A stretch of 64,000 nt of DNA from Nocardia acidivorans NBRC 108247 (GTDB lineage: Bacteria > Actinomycetota > Actinomycetes > Mycobacteriales > Mycobacteriaceae), in contig NZ_BDAW01000039.1 of assembly GCF_001625085.1 (NCBI RefSeq), forward strand, positions 1 to 64,000, in the 5' to 3' direction. Position 1 is the first letter of the stretch. Each line of letters starts with the position of its first letter. The notes beneath the pieces are model-generated. The model had not been told where the DNA came from. It ran no database searches and saw only the letters and a list, made by a program, of their open reading frames with translations. This document shows, piece by piece, positions 1-9,476 of this stretch. The position numbers and the translations under genes are program-made.

Positions 1-856
1 CGCCGATGCGCACCGCCGCCGCGCCCGGCACGGTGCGCGCGAGGCGATCACGCGCGGCCACCAACTCCGGCAGCAGCACCATCAGCGGTCGCCGGTCGGT
101 GTGGCCGCCCGAATCCGCTTCGGCCGTAATGTCATCGGCCATCGGCAACTGCTCGGCGAGCCGGGCCTGTTCGGCGGTGATCGCACCGGATGCGACCAGC
201 TGACGCAGCAGGCGTTCGGGGGCCGGGCGCAGGAACAGCTCGGCCACTTCGACCCGGGACACCTTGGCGATCAGCCGATTCCGGACCTCGACTTCACCCT
301 GCCGGTTCACCGCCAGCCCGGAGACACGGTAGCGCACCACCTCCGGGGTGAGGTCCATGAAGGCCGACGCCTCCACACAGCGCACCCCATGCCGCAGGCA
401 CGCGTCCACAATGGCCCGCTCCAGCGCGAGTTCGGCGGGGCTGTGAATCAGATTGCAGGCGAACGGCTTTCCGGCCAATTTCGCCGACAGCCACGCCAGT
501 GCGGCATCGACGCCGGCCGGGGCAACACCGGCCGCACCGTAGCTCGCCAGGTATCCGGCCTCAGCCATGGCGACCACCAGCTCCGGTGAGGCGATGCCAT
601 TGGCCATCGCGCCCGCCGCATAGGCGGCCCGCACACCGTGTGCGGTCCGGAAAGCCTTGTCGCCCAGTCGCTCCGGCGGTAGCGGTGGCACCGCCGCCAG
701 CACCTGACCGCGCGCCCCCGCGGCCCAGTCGTCGGTGGTGGCCGCGATCCGGCCGCTGTCGTCCCGCAGAATCCAGCACGGGCGATCCAGTCGCAGCAGC
801 AGGCCGGTGATATCCGCGGCGGTCTGCGCCAGGCCCGGGGTACCGAAAGTGGTCAT
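1..856 (-). CDS. PfaD-like enoyl reductase (3' end outside window)
   Basis: Reading from the ATG at 856, the minus strand is open for 285 codons to the window edge. The translation has the PfaD pattern: an ANGIASPELV segment, a CNLIHSPAELALE segment, VEASAFMDLTPEVVRYR, IAKVSRVEVAELFLRPAPE and a conserved MADDITAEADSGGHTD stretch. PfaD proteins are FMN-dependent enoyl reductases of the 2-nitropropane-dioxygenase fold that act in trans with PUFA-type synthases. The start overlaps the stop of the PfaC-like gene as ATGA, so the two are probably translationally coupled. The family is confident; the substrate is not known. The C-terminal part lies beyond the window. Confidence 0.9.
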   Translation of the reverse strand, partial: MTTFGTPGLAQTAADITGLLLRLDRPCWILRDDSGRIAATTDDWAAGARGQVLAAVPPLPPERLGDKAFRTAHGVRAAYAAGAMANGIASPELVVAMAEAGYLASYGAAGVAPAGVDAALAWLSAKLAGKPFACNLIHSPAELALERAIVDACLRHGVRCVEASAFMDLTPEVVRYRVSGLAVNRQGEVEVRNRLIAKVSRVEVAELFLRPAPERLLRQLVASGAITAEQARLAEQLPMADDITAEADSGGHTDRRPLMVLLPELVAARDRLARTVPGAAAVRIG

Positions 857-2772
857 GACCACGCCTTCCGATCGGTGAGTTCGACTGCCAGATCCACGAG
901 TTCGTAGATGCGCAGTCCCGGCTTCCACAGCGAGCCGTCCACGACGGCGGTCACCCCGTGCGATCCGCGCCGCACCGATTTGATGTGCGCCTCGAGCTCG
1001 ACGCTGCCGTCGGTGGGCAGGAATTGGCCGCGATACCGCCAGCTGAAGGCGATGTCGGCGGGAATCCGGAACACCGGATCGGCCATACCCTCGGCGAATC
1101 CGGCGTCCAGCATCCATTCCTGGACGGCGTGAATCACCGACTCCACACCCAGCGACCCCGGGATCACCGGGTCCAGGTGGAAGTGCCGCGCGAAGAACCA
1201 GTCCGCCGGATCGATCGCGCGCAGCGAGCGCAGGTACCCCGCACCGTAGTCACCGCCCTGATCGACCACCTCGACGGTGTCGATGAGCGCCAGCTTGCCG
1301 CGCGAACACGCCGGAGCGCTCGCATCGGCCCGGCGGGCGGCCACATCGATGATTCGGGTACGGGCCTCGGGATGCCCGGCCAGCCAGGTGGGCACGAAAC
1401 GGCCCGCGTCCAAGCCGGTTTGGTTGCCCAGCGCCTCATCACTGAAGTAGCCGAACATGGTCTCGCCCCGATAGAAGGGCTCGCCGTTCACGCTCAGCGT
1501 GTAGTCGAAGGTTTGCAGCGATGATCCGGGCAGGATCGTCGTGGACAGCAGCCGCGAATCCTGTTCGATGGTCGCGTCCCGCAGATCGATCTGCCGCAGC
1601 ACCGTCGCGGTGCCGCCCAGATTGCGCAGGCTCAGCGTCGCACCCGGCTGGGTGCGGGTCGGACCCGCGTAATAGCCCATGAGCAGCGCCGCCTGGAGCG
1701 AGGTCTCCATGTAGACGAAATGCGGCATGGAATCGTTCGCGGTATCGGCGTAGTACCAGGAATCCGCCGGAGAATCGTATTCGGTGGTGTACGCGGCGCC
1801 GTCGAGATTGCCGCGCGCACCGTCGAATTCGCGGACCCGATCGACCAACAGCAATCCGCCGGTCGGCAGCCGGGTCGCCCGCACCCCGGTGTACTCGGCG
1901 AACTCCGGTCCCATGGCAATGGCCTGATCGCCGCGTGCCAGGTGCGCCATATGGAACTCGTTGAGCAGCAACGCACCCGCCGCGCCGCCGGGGCCGACGT
2001 CGATCCCGGCCGGTTCGGCGACGCTCACCCGAACCGCGACCGGCCGGGTACCCGGGCCGAAACTCACGGTGCCGGTGACGTACGGGCGCGGCACCAGATC
2101 CAGCTCATCGACGACCAGATCGACAGTGCCACTGGAACTCCCGACCGCGGACTCACCCACGCTGCCGGTGAGCGCACCTCCCGAAATGCACAGCGGCATC
2201 CCGGTGAACAACGTGAATATCTCGGCGACCTGTAGCGCCGCCGACCGCGCGTCACCCTCGAATCGCGCTGTCATACGACCATTTCCAGCACCGCCGTACA
2301 GCTCGATCCCGGTCACCTCGGTCAGCGCCAGCGCGGTCGTACCCGCCAATCGCGCGGCCCATACGGTGCCCGCCCTCGCATAGCCCGGTCCGAACACCGC
2401 GACGACCTCACCGCGCGCCAACTGCTCGAGCGCGGCCCGGTCCAATCGCGTACGACCGGTCCTGGCCAGCGGCTTGAACGCACCCTCGCGGGCCACCCCC
2501 GCCACCTCGGCCACCGGAACCGATTCCGGCGCAAGCCGAATCGACCGCCGCCAGATCTCCCGCTGTAGAGCCAGCTGCGCCGACAATGCCGACCGATGCG
2601 CGGCCACCACTCCCGCGCGAATCTCCGCGATCGGGTCGACCCGATGCGCGGTGGCCGAACCGGAATTCGCGACGTCGCCAACCGGCGAGGCCACGGCCGT
2701 ACTGTCAGGGCGCGCCGCCGGGGGCGCACCGAGGGCATTGAAGGGAATACCGTCGAACTCCAGCACTGTCAT
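853..2772 (-). CDS. PfaC-like dehydratase (double-hotdog DH, no KS-CLF)
   Basis: 639 aa, starting at the ATG at 2772, which overlaps the stop of the upstream synthase as ATGA; a longer reading to 3123 would run deep into that gene and is rejected. Residues about 110-265 look like a degenerate hotdog region (GEVVAVFGPGYARAG). Residues about 290-400 match the PfaC dehydratase lead (LLLVDRV, then MPHFVYMETSLQAA and LRNLGG). Residues about 525-545 carry the FabA-type active site RHFHLDPVIPGSLGVES, with the probable catalytic His at 530. Known PfaC proteins have KS-CLF in front of their DH domains; here it is absent. The expected role is removing water from beta-hydroxyacyl-ACP intermediates. Confidence 0.88.
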   Translation of the reverse strand: MTVLEFDGIPFNALGAPPAARPDSTAVASPVGDVANSGSATAHRVDPIAEIRAGVVAAHRSALSAQLALQREIWRRSIRLAPESVPVAEVAGVAREGAFKPLARTGRTRLDRAALEQLARGEVVAVFGPGYARAGTVWAARLAGTTALALTEVTGIELYGGAGNGRMTARFEGDARSAALQVAEIFTLFTGMPLCISGGALTGSVGESAVGSSSGTVDLVVDELDLVPRPYVTGTVSFGPGTRPVAVRVSVAEPAGIDVGPGGAAGALLLNEFHMAHLARGDQAIAMGPEFAEYTGVRATRLPTGGLLLVDRVREFDGARGNLDGAAYTTEYDSPADSWYYADTANDSMPHFVYMETSLQAALLMGYYAGPTRTQPGATLSLRNLGGTATVLRQIDLRDATIEQDSRLLSTTILPGSSLQTFDYTLSVNGEPFYRGETMFGYFSDEALGNQTGLDAGRFVPTWLAGHPEARTRIIDVAARRADASAPACSRGKLALIDTVEVVDQGGDYGAGYLRSLRAIDPADWFFARHFHLDPVIPGSLGVESVIHAVQEWMLDAGFAEGMADPVFRIPADIAFSWRYRGQFLPTDGSVELEAHIKSVRRGSHGVTAVVDGSLWKPGLRIYELVDLAVELTDRKAWS

Positions 2773-5700
2773 GCTGTCCACCGCCTCACCGAGGTTCGGA
2801 ACTTCTCCGTCAGATCGGGTGTCGTCAGTACGGTGACATCCGAGAATCGTTGCAGGACCGTGCCATCGAGGGCCAGGGCCGTCGCGTCGAGCACGGCCTC
2901 CATGCGGGTGGCGCGCGGGTTGTCCACGACCACCAGGAAGGGTGCGCCCGCGGGCAGCGGGGCGTGATAGTCGATCCGGCCGACGCCCAGGGGTAGGCAG
3001 GCCGTACCGAGCAGGCGATGCCCGAGGACGGGCGGCGCTTGCAGAATCAGATCGGCGAGCACCGGGTCGTGCAGTCGGCCCGCGTACGCGCCGGAAGCCA
3101 CCGATGCCGCGGGTAGTTCGCATTCGAGCACCAGAGCCTCATCGCTCAGCGCGCGGACCGAACGCAATCCCTGTAGCGCGGGAGCATGGAATTGGATCCC
3201 GTCCAGGTAGATGTACTCCGCACTCACTCCCGGACCTTCCGGAACCCGCTGCCGGGCACCGGCTTCCGGAGCATCGGCCAGAATAAGGGTGGCCCGGAAT
3301 CGCGCGGCCGAATCGCCGAAGACGGTGGCCCGCACGGCCGTCCGGCCATCCACCGGCTCGGCCGGGGTCAGCTCGATCTCCAGGGTGTGCACCGGATGGT
3401 CGAACACCACCCCGCGCAACACCTGGAAATCCCGTGCGCCCACCACGATTCGACCCGGCCGGGTGCGCTCGGCCAGCTGCGCCATCGCACCCAGTCCGAA
3501 CGTAGCGGGCAGCACGATGTGCTCTCCCACCCGGTGCGCCGCGATCACCGGCTCGTCGGTGAGCCCGGTGATGTCGCGGCGAGCCCGCACCGTCGCGGGT
3601 TCGGCCGCACCCGCGGACAGGGCGGTCGCCGCGCCGATCAGCAGCACCCGCTCGGTCCGCCGGGAGGCGGTGAACTGGGCGGTGAACGCGGCCGCACCGG
3701 CCGTCGGAGCCAGCAGCGGAATGCCCCGGGCCGAGAAGTGTTCACGCAGTGCGGGAGTCACCATGCCGCCATCCCAGGCGCCCCAGTCCAGCGCGGTGAC
3801 ATAGCGATCCGGATGCCGATGGCCCCAGCTCATGGCGAACCTGCCCAGCGCCTCGTTGGCGGCGGCGTAATCGGCCTGCCCGGCATTGCCGAACAGTCCG
3901 GCCACCGATGTGAACAGCACCAGATGGGTGGGATCGCCGGCCGCCGCCAAGACCGCGCCCAACCCGGCGAGCTTCGGGCGCAGCACTCGGTCTATGGATT
4001 CGGCGGTCTTGTCGGGGATGAGGGAATCCGCGAGGACTCCCGCGCCGTGCACGACACCGGTGATGGCACCGTGCCAGGGCGTGAGCGCCTCGGCCAGCGC
4101 GGCCGAATCGGTGGCGTCCACGGCGAGATACACCGCGCGGTCACCGAGTTCGGCCAGGGTGACGGCGATTTCGCGCATCGCCCGCACCTGGGCGCAGGCC
4201 CGGTCGATATCGCGTGGGGTGACACCGGTCCCGGCCAGCGCCCGCACGGCGGCGGGCTTCAGCTCGGCATCGGTGAGATCCCGCGCCCACTCCGGTTCCG
4301 GATCCAGCGTGGTCCGGCCCAGCAGCAGGAACCTGGCCTCGGTCACCCGAGCCAGCTCGAGGACACAGGTGGCCGTGACGCCACGTGCACCCCCGGTCAC
4401 CAGCAGGACATCGGCTTCGGTCAGCAGTGCCGGACCGAATTCGGTTCCGGCGGTGACGATATCGGTCGTCAGTGCGTGACCGTGCGCACCGGGCACCGGC
4501 GTACGGCGCACGCCCGCACCGTCGATGCCGACCTCGGGAGTATCCGTCGCGGTATCGCACAGCTCTTCGAGCACATGCTCGGCCAACCGCTGCGGCAGGA
4601 TCGCGGGATCGATGTCCAGCGCCCGGCAGAACAGCGAGGGCTGTTCCGCCGCAAGGCTCTTCACCACTCCCCCGATTCCGCCCAACAGCGCGGCGACCGG
4701 TTCGGCGTGCCCGCGGAAGCCGAGGTGACCATCGAGCCGGGTGACGGTGACGAACCCCGCCCGCCCGGTCGCGTCCCGCAGTCGCGGCAGCGCTCGCCCG
4801 GCCGTCAGAATGGCATCGGACAGAATGCGCTGCGCCTGTTCCCATTCGGCGGCCACACCGGCGACCACCACGCAGGCGTCCACGGTTCCGGCCTCGGCAA
4901 CGGCCGCGGGACCCTGTGCCCGCGCCACCGTCCAGCTGCGCGCCCGGAGCGCCTCCTCGATTGCCTCGCAATCGGTTTCGGCGGAATCATCCAGGCACAC
5001 CAGCAGTGCGGTGCCCGCCGGGCGGTAGGGCTCGACGGCCTGATCCACCGGGGGAAGTTCGACGAGGTCGACGACATGCCGCGGGGTCTGCGCCGCGGCC
5101 TCAGCTTTTGGGTGGACATCACCCCCGGCCAGCTCGCCCACGATCTGATCGAGCGTGCGCAGGGTGCCGAGTTGTTCGGGCCCGAGTACCGGAAGTTCCG
5201 GGAATCGTTCCTGGAGCGCACCGATCACCTGAACCCGCTTGATCGAGTCCACACCCAGATCCGCTTCCAGATCCATGGTCGGATCGACCATCTCCACCGG
5301 ATATCCGGTCTTGTCGGCGACCACCTCGCGCAGCGCCTGGCGCAGCACCTCATTCGAGAGCGCACCGGGCTGCACGGCTACGGCTGCTCCACGAGTCGGA
5401 TCCGCGGCCGCCGTGAGGGTTTCGGAACGCGGAGCGACGGCAGCCGGCGCGCTACCCGGGGCAGCCGATTCGCCGTTCGCCGGCACGCCAGGTGCACTCG
5501 TCCGATTTGAGGCGCTGTTCCCCAGTGCGGCAACGGGATTCGCGGCGGCGAGTCCGTGTACCGGCGCACCATTACCACTCAATGCGGACGCGGGCGCTAC
5601 CGGCTCGACGTATGCGCGGACCGGACGAGGGGCGGCCGCCGGCGCGCCACTCTCCAGCTCGGCCAGCTGTGCCACCACATCGCCCGCGCGGGCATGGCTT

Positions 5701-8700
5701 TCGCTGATCGCGACGCCGTGGTCCTTCACGGCTTCGATGGCGCGCACGGTCAGCTCGTCGAGTCCGCCGTCGCGCAGCGCGCCCGCCAGATCGCGGGCCA
5801 GCTCCAACTGACCGTCCAGGTAGTGACGGTGGGTGTGCAGATGCTGTACGAGGGCGCTGTCCAGCGCACCCGGTGCGGGTAGTCGGTACTGCGGGTCGGT
5901 GGTCACGGGATTCTCCGAGTTCTCCGAATGTCCATTGGACAGAACAGGTACGGGGGCGGGCTGGGCGACGGGCACCGCGACGGGGGCGGCGGCCGGGGCG
6001 GGAGCCGCGGGTGCGGCGGTGACGACCCGGTAGCCGTCCGACAGTGCGGCCGCATAGGACTCACGACGGCTCGCCGGGACGTACTCCGGGGCCGAAATCG
6101 TCACCGTCATAGCGGGTTTGCGGTCCCGGACGGCACGGTCGGGCGCGGCATAGCGGTTCAGGCCCTCCAGCTCGAACCCGAGCACCGCCAGCCGCACCGC
6201 CGCCCGCTTGAGGGCGAGGTCGCCATTGCCGATGGGTCCGGGATCGGTGGGGATGGCGATCACGTCGGTGCCGAAAGTGCGCCGCACCAGCGAGGTCAGC
6301 ACCTGTTTCGGACCGAACTCCACGAAGACCGTGCAGCCGTCGGCCCGCATGGCGGTGAGCGCACCGTGGAAGTCGACCGGATTGCTCAGCTGCGCGGTGA
6401 GGGTGGCGCGATTGCTCGCCACATCCTCGCCGTAGGAGGCACCCGCGGTATCGGCGTACAGCCGGGCATCCGGCGCACCGATCTCGACCGCCGCCACCGC
6501 CGCACCGAACGCCTCGACCGCATGGCCGACATAGGGCGTATGAAAAGCACCGGACACCGGCAGATGCCTTGTAACCCAGCCTTTTTCGGCACACACATCG
6601 GTGACCGCGGCAATCCCCTCGGCTCCGCCGCCCACCACCACCTGATCCGGGGCATTGTCATTGCAGACCCAGACGTCCTCGAGCCCGGCGATGGCCCGCT
6701 CGATATCGGCCCGCCCGGCCCCGACCGCGACCATGGTCCCGGCATCGACGCCCTCGGGCACGGTCATGGCCGCGCCGCGCGCCCGCGCCAGTCCGAAGAA
6801 GTCCCCGGTGGTCACGGCCCCGGACGCCCATAGCGCGGTGAGTTCACCGAAGCTGTGCCCGAGGTAGCCCTCGGGCCGGAAGCCGAAGTCCCGTAGCACC
6901 TCGAACTGTCCCGCCGCCAGCGCACCGATCGCGGGCTGCGCGAATTCGGTACGGCGCAGCGCGATTTCCTGTTCCGTTCGCGCGGCGTCATCGAACGCCG
7001 GCGGCGGGAACACCACGCCGCCCAGCCGCCGCTCCGCCTCGGCGAAGGCGGCATTGGCGGCATCGAACGCCGCGCCCACGGGCGGATTGTTCAGTGCCGC
7101 ATCGAGTCCCATATCGACGTACTGGCTGCCCTGACCGGCGAAGAGCGCACCAGCCTTGCGATCGGGCAGCGCGGCGGCGCGGAAGTACACGCCCTCGGGG
7201 TGATCCCAGTGCGCCGCACCGGAATTGCGCAGCAACTCGTCCACGGCGAGTCCGCGCAGCTCGGCCGCGGTCTCGTCATCGAGCGAGACGAACCCGATGC
7301 GCGCGTGATGCTCCGGAATCCCGCCGCCGTCGCCCGCCTCGGTATCGCGCACGGCCTCCACCAGGCTCGCCACATCGGGGGCATGCCAGATGTGCGCTCG
7401 CGCGGTGCGATGCGAAACCTTCAGCCCGTCGCGATCGGAGTCCGCTTCCTCCAGCACCACGTGAAAGTTGGTGCCGCCGAAGCCCATTGCCGAGGCCGCG
7501 GCACGCCGCAACGGCCGCTTCGGATCGCGAATCCACGGCCTGGTGCGGGTGTTCACATAGAACGGCGCGGTATCGGAATCGATCTCGGCATTGGGCGCGT
7601 CCACATTGATGGTGCCCGGCAACACCTTCTGATGCAGTGCGAGCGCCAGTTTCATGACACTGGCCGTGCCCGCCGCGCCCTTGGTGTGCCCGATCTGCGA
7701 TTTCACGCTGCCCAGCGCAGCGAACCGGGTCTCCGAAGTCGCCTCGGACAGCAGCCCTTTGAGCGCGGTCAGCTCGGTCTTGTCACCCACCGCGGTACCG
7801 GTGGCGTGCGCCTCGATGAGTTCGACATCCGCGGGCGAGCATTCGGCATCGGCGTACGCCCGATCCAGGGCGATGCGCTGCCCCTCCGCGCGCGGTGCGT
7901 AAATGCTCTTGGAGCGCCCGTCGCTCGAGGACCCCAGCCCGCGGATCACCGCGTAGATCCGATTCCCGTCGCGCCGTGCATCTTCCAGCCGCCGCAGCGC
8001 CAGCATGGTGATGCCCTCGCCCAGCATGGTCCCGTCGGCGCCATCAGCGAAGGGGCTGATGCGATCGGTCGGCGAGAGCGCGCCGACCTTGCTGAAACAC
8101 ATGTAGATGAAGATGGTGTTCTCGGTGTCCACACCGCCGGTGATCATCATGTCCGCACGGCCGTCCTGCAGTTCGGCGATGGCGGTGCGAATCGCGGCGA
8201 GCGACGCGGCGCACGCGGCATCGACGGTGCAGTTCATACCACCGAGCCCGAGCCGGTTGGCGACCCGTCCCGCGACGACATTGGCCAGCAGACCCGGGAA
8301 GGAGTTCTCCTCCCACGGCGCGAACGCTGCCACGAACCGGTCTGCGATCGCCGTGGCATCACTCTCGGTCAGCCCGACCGAACGGGCCGCCTCCTTGAGC
8401 ACCGGCGTCGAGAGCCGCGCGGCGAGGGGATGCATGAGCGGCACCGGACCGGTGGTGCCCAGCACCACGCCGGTGCGCGCCGGGTCGTACCACGGCGAAT
8501 CGGTCGCACCCGCGTCCACCAGCAGATCCCGTGCCACGCCCAGGCTCAGCGTCTGCATGGTGCTGGTCACCTCGAGCTGATTGGGCGGCAGCCCGAACTC
8601 GAGCGGATCGAAATCCACATCGGGCAGGAAAGCCCCACGGCGCGAATAGGTTTTGTCCGGTGCCGAACGGTCGGGGTCGTAGTAGTCGTCCAGGCTCCAG

Positions 8701-8843
8701 CGCGAGGACGGCACCTCCTGCGTGCAGTCCACGCCGTCGACGATGTTCTGCCAGTACTCTCGATGATCGCGTGCCTTGGGCAGCAAGCCCGACATCCCGA
8801 CGATGGCGATCGGGTTGCGTGCCAGGCGTCTGTCGTCCGTCAC
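2769..8843 (-). CDS. PfaA-like iterative type I synthase (KS-AT-ACP-KR-DH)
   Basis: 2024 aa from a GTG at 8843, chosen because GAGAGGA sits 7-8 bases upstream; an in-frame GTG at 8876 abuts the preceding stop. KS: residues about 10-465, active Cys 211 (DAACAASLAAI), His 346 (EAHATGT) and His 386 (KSQIGHTKGAAG). AT: about 565-880, Ser 664 in GHSFGE. One ACP at about 1165-1240, with LGVDSIKRV and Ser 1200. KR: about 1280-1740, with VTGGARGVT and FTSVAGLFGNAGQADYAA. C-terminal DH-like region: about 1790-2024, with AHRVGEHIVLP. The order matches PfaA of PUFA synthases, but with a single ACP rather than a tandem array. A proline/alanine-rich linker (about 940-1160) precedes the ACP. An upstream PPTase must be supplied elsewhere. 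Confidence 0.93.
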   Translation of the reverse strand: MTDDRRLARNPIAIVGMSGLLPKARDHREYWQNIVDGVDCTQEVPSSRWSLDDYYDPDRSAPDKTYSRRGAFLPDVDFDPLEFGLPPNQLEVTSTMQTLSLGVARDLLVDAGATDSPWYDPARTGVVLGTTGPVPLMHPLAARLSTPVLKEAARSVGLTESDATAIADRFVAAFAPWEENSFPGLLANVVAGRVANRLGLGGMNCTVDAACAASLAAIRTAIAELQDGRADMMITGGVDTENTIFIYMCFSKVGALSPTDRISPFADGADGTMLGEGITMLALRRLEDARRDGNRIYAVIRGLGSSSDGRSKSIYAPRAEGQRIALDRAYADAECSPADVELIEAHATGTAVGDKTELTALKGLLSEATSETRFAALGSVKSQIGHTKGAAGTASVMKLALALHQKVLPGTINVDAPNAEIDSDTAPFYVNTRTRPWIRDPKRPLRRAAASAMGFGGTNFHVVLEEADSDRDGLKVSHRTARAHIWHAPDVASLVEAVRDTEAGDGGGIPEHHARIGFVSLDDETAAELRGLAVDELLRNSGAAHWDHPEGVYFRAAALPDRKAGALFAGQGSQYVDMGLDAALNNPPVGAAFDAANAAFAEAERRLGGVVFPPPAFDDAARTEQEIALRRTEFAQPAIGALAAGQFEVLRDFGFRPEGYLGHSFGELTALWASGAVTTGDFFGLARARGAAMTVPEGVDAGTMVAVGAGRADIERAIAGLEDVWVCNDNAPDQVVVGGGAEGIAAVTDVCAEKGWVTRHLPVSGAFHTPYVGHAVEAFGAAVAAVEIGAPDARLYADTAGASYGEDVASNRATLTAQLSNPVDFHGALTAMRADGCTVFVEFGPKQVLTSLVRRTFGTDVIAIPTDPGPIGNGDLALKRAAVRLAVLGFELEGLNRYAAPDRAVRDRKPAMTVTISAPEYVPASRRESYAAALSDGYRVVTAAPAAPAPAAAPVAVPVAQPAPVPVLSNGHSENSENPVTTDPQYRLPAPGALDSALVQHLHTHRHYLDGQLELARDLAGALRDGGLDELTVRAIEAVKDHGVAISESHARAGDVVAQLAELESGAPAAAPRPVRAYVEPVAPASALSGNGAPVHGLAAANPVAALGNSASNRTSAPGVPANGESAAPGSAPAAVAPRSETLTAAADPTRGAAVAVQPGALSNEVLRQALREVVADKTGYPVEMVDPTMDLEADLGVDSIKRVQVIGALQERFPELPVLGPEQLGTLRTLDQIVGELAGGDVHPKAEAAAQTPRHVVDLVELPPVDQAVEPYRPAGTALLVCLDDSAETDCEAIEEALRARSWTVARAQGPAAVAEAGTVDACVVVAGVAAEWEQAQRILSDAILTAGRALPRLRDATGRAGFVTVTRLDGHLGFRGHAEPVAALLGGIGGVVKSLAAEQPSLFCRALDIDPAILPQRLAEHVLEELCDTATDTPEVGIDGAGVRRTPVPGAHGHALTTDIVTAGTEFGPALLTEADVLLVTGGARGVTATCVLELARVTEARFLLLGRTTLDPEPEWARDLTDAELKPAAVRALAGTGVTPRDIDRACAQVRAMREIAVTLAELGDRAVYLAVDATDSAALAEALTPWHGAITGVVHGAGVLADSLIPDKTAESIDRVLRPKLAGLGAVLAAAGDPTHLVLFTSVAGLFGNAGQADYAAANEALGRFAMSWGHRHPDRYVTALDWGAWDGGMVTPALREHFSARGIPLLAPTAGAAAFTAQFTASRRTERVLLIGAATALSAGAAEPATVRARRDITGLTDEPVIAAHRVGEHIVLPATFGLGAMAQLAERTRPGRIVVGARDFQVLRGVVFDHPVHTLEIELTPAEPVDGRTAVRATVFGDSAARFRATLILADAPEAGARQRVPEGPGVSAEYIYLDGIQFHAPALQGLRSVRALSDEALVLECELPAASVASGAYAGRLHDPVLADLILQAPPVLGHRLLGTACLPLGVGRIDYHAPLPAGAPFLVVVDNPRATRMEAVLDATALALDGTVLQRFSDVTVLTTPDLTEKFRTSVRRWTA

Positions 8844-8876
8844 GAAAATTCCTCTCGAACCGAGACCGTCCCGCAC

Positions 8877-9476
8877 TCAGGCGGCGACGGTGGTGGCGGT
8901 GGTCGACGAAATCAGTTCGGCCGCGGCCGCGGCGAACAGTCGATGGCCCAGTGGGCTCGGGTGCAGACCGTCTTCGGTCCACACCCCCGGGCGTTCCCAT
9001 TCCGGGCGGGAAGCCAGATCCAGCAGGAGTGCGCCATGTTCGGCGGCGATCCGGGCCAGCACGGTATTGGCGAACTCGAAGCGTTCGCGCAACAGGCCGC
9101 GGAATTTCTCCGGAATCGGCAGCCGCGCCGGGATATCCGGATAGTCGGCGGTGAAAACCATTGCGCCACCGGCGCAGAGGGTCCCGAAGAGCGCATCGAG
9201 ATTGTCCTGGAACGCCTTCGGATCGAAGGCGCTCACCAGATCGTTCACCCCGACCACCACGCCGTACACCTCCGAGCGCGGTGTCCGGGGCAGCTGGGTC
9301 CGCACCACATCGGCGGTGGTGGCCCCGTGCGTCCCGAAATTCCGGATGGCGGCGGGCCGCAGACCCAGCTGACCGCCCAATCGCGGCACCCAGCCGCGAT
9401 AGCCGCCGGACGCGGCCGGGTCGCCGCGCCCCTCCACGAAACTGTCCCCCAGCGCGGTCAGCCCCGGGCCGGTCAT
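8877..9476 (-). CDS. SGNH/GDSL hydrolase in the Pfa-like operon
   Basis: 199 aa. Block I is TALGDSFVEG near the N-terminus, the glycine/asparagine blocks follow (GTHG, VGVND), and the C-terminal block DGLHPSPLGH supplies the Asp and His of the triad. No signal peptide is seen, so it is probably cytosolic. The start ATG overlaps the stop of the upstream oxidoreductase (ATGA) and its stop abuts the synthase region, so it belongs to the same transcript. A role in ester or thioester release or editing of the synthase product is an inference from context only. Confidence 0.85.
   Translation of the reverse strand: MTGPGLTALGDSFVEGRGDPAASGGYRGWVPRLGGQLGLRPAAIRNFGTHGATTADVVRTQLPRTPRSEVYGVVVGVNDLVSAFDPKAFQDNLDALFGTLCAGGAMVFTADYPDIPARLPIPEKFRGLLRERFEFANTVLARIAAEHGALLLDLASRPEWERPGVWTEDGLHPSPLGHRLFAAAAAELISSTTATTVAA

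Noticed and set aside
2769..8843. Enediyne-type PKS instead of a PfaA-like synthase
   Set aside because: Domain order is similar, but there is no C-terminal PPTase region and the adjacent PfaC-like and PfaD-like genes do not belong to enediyne loci.
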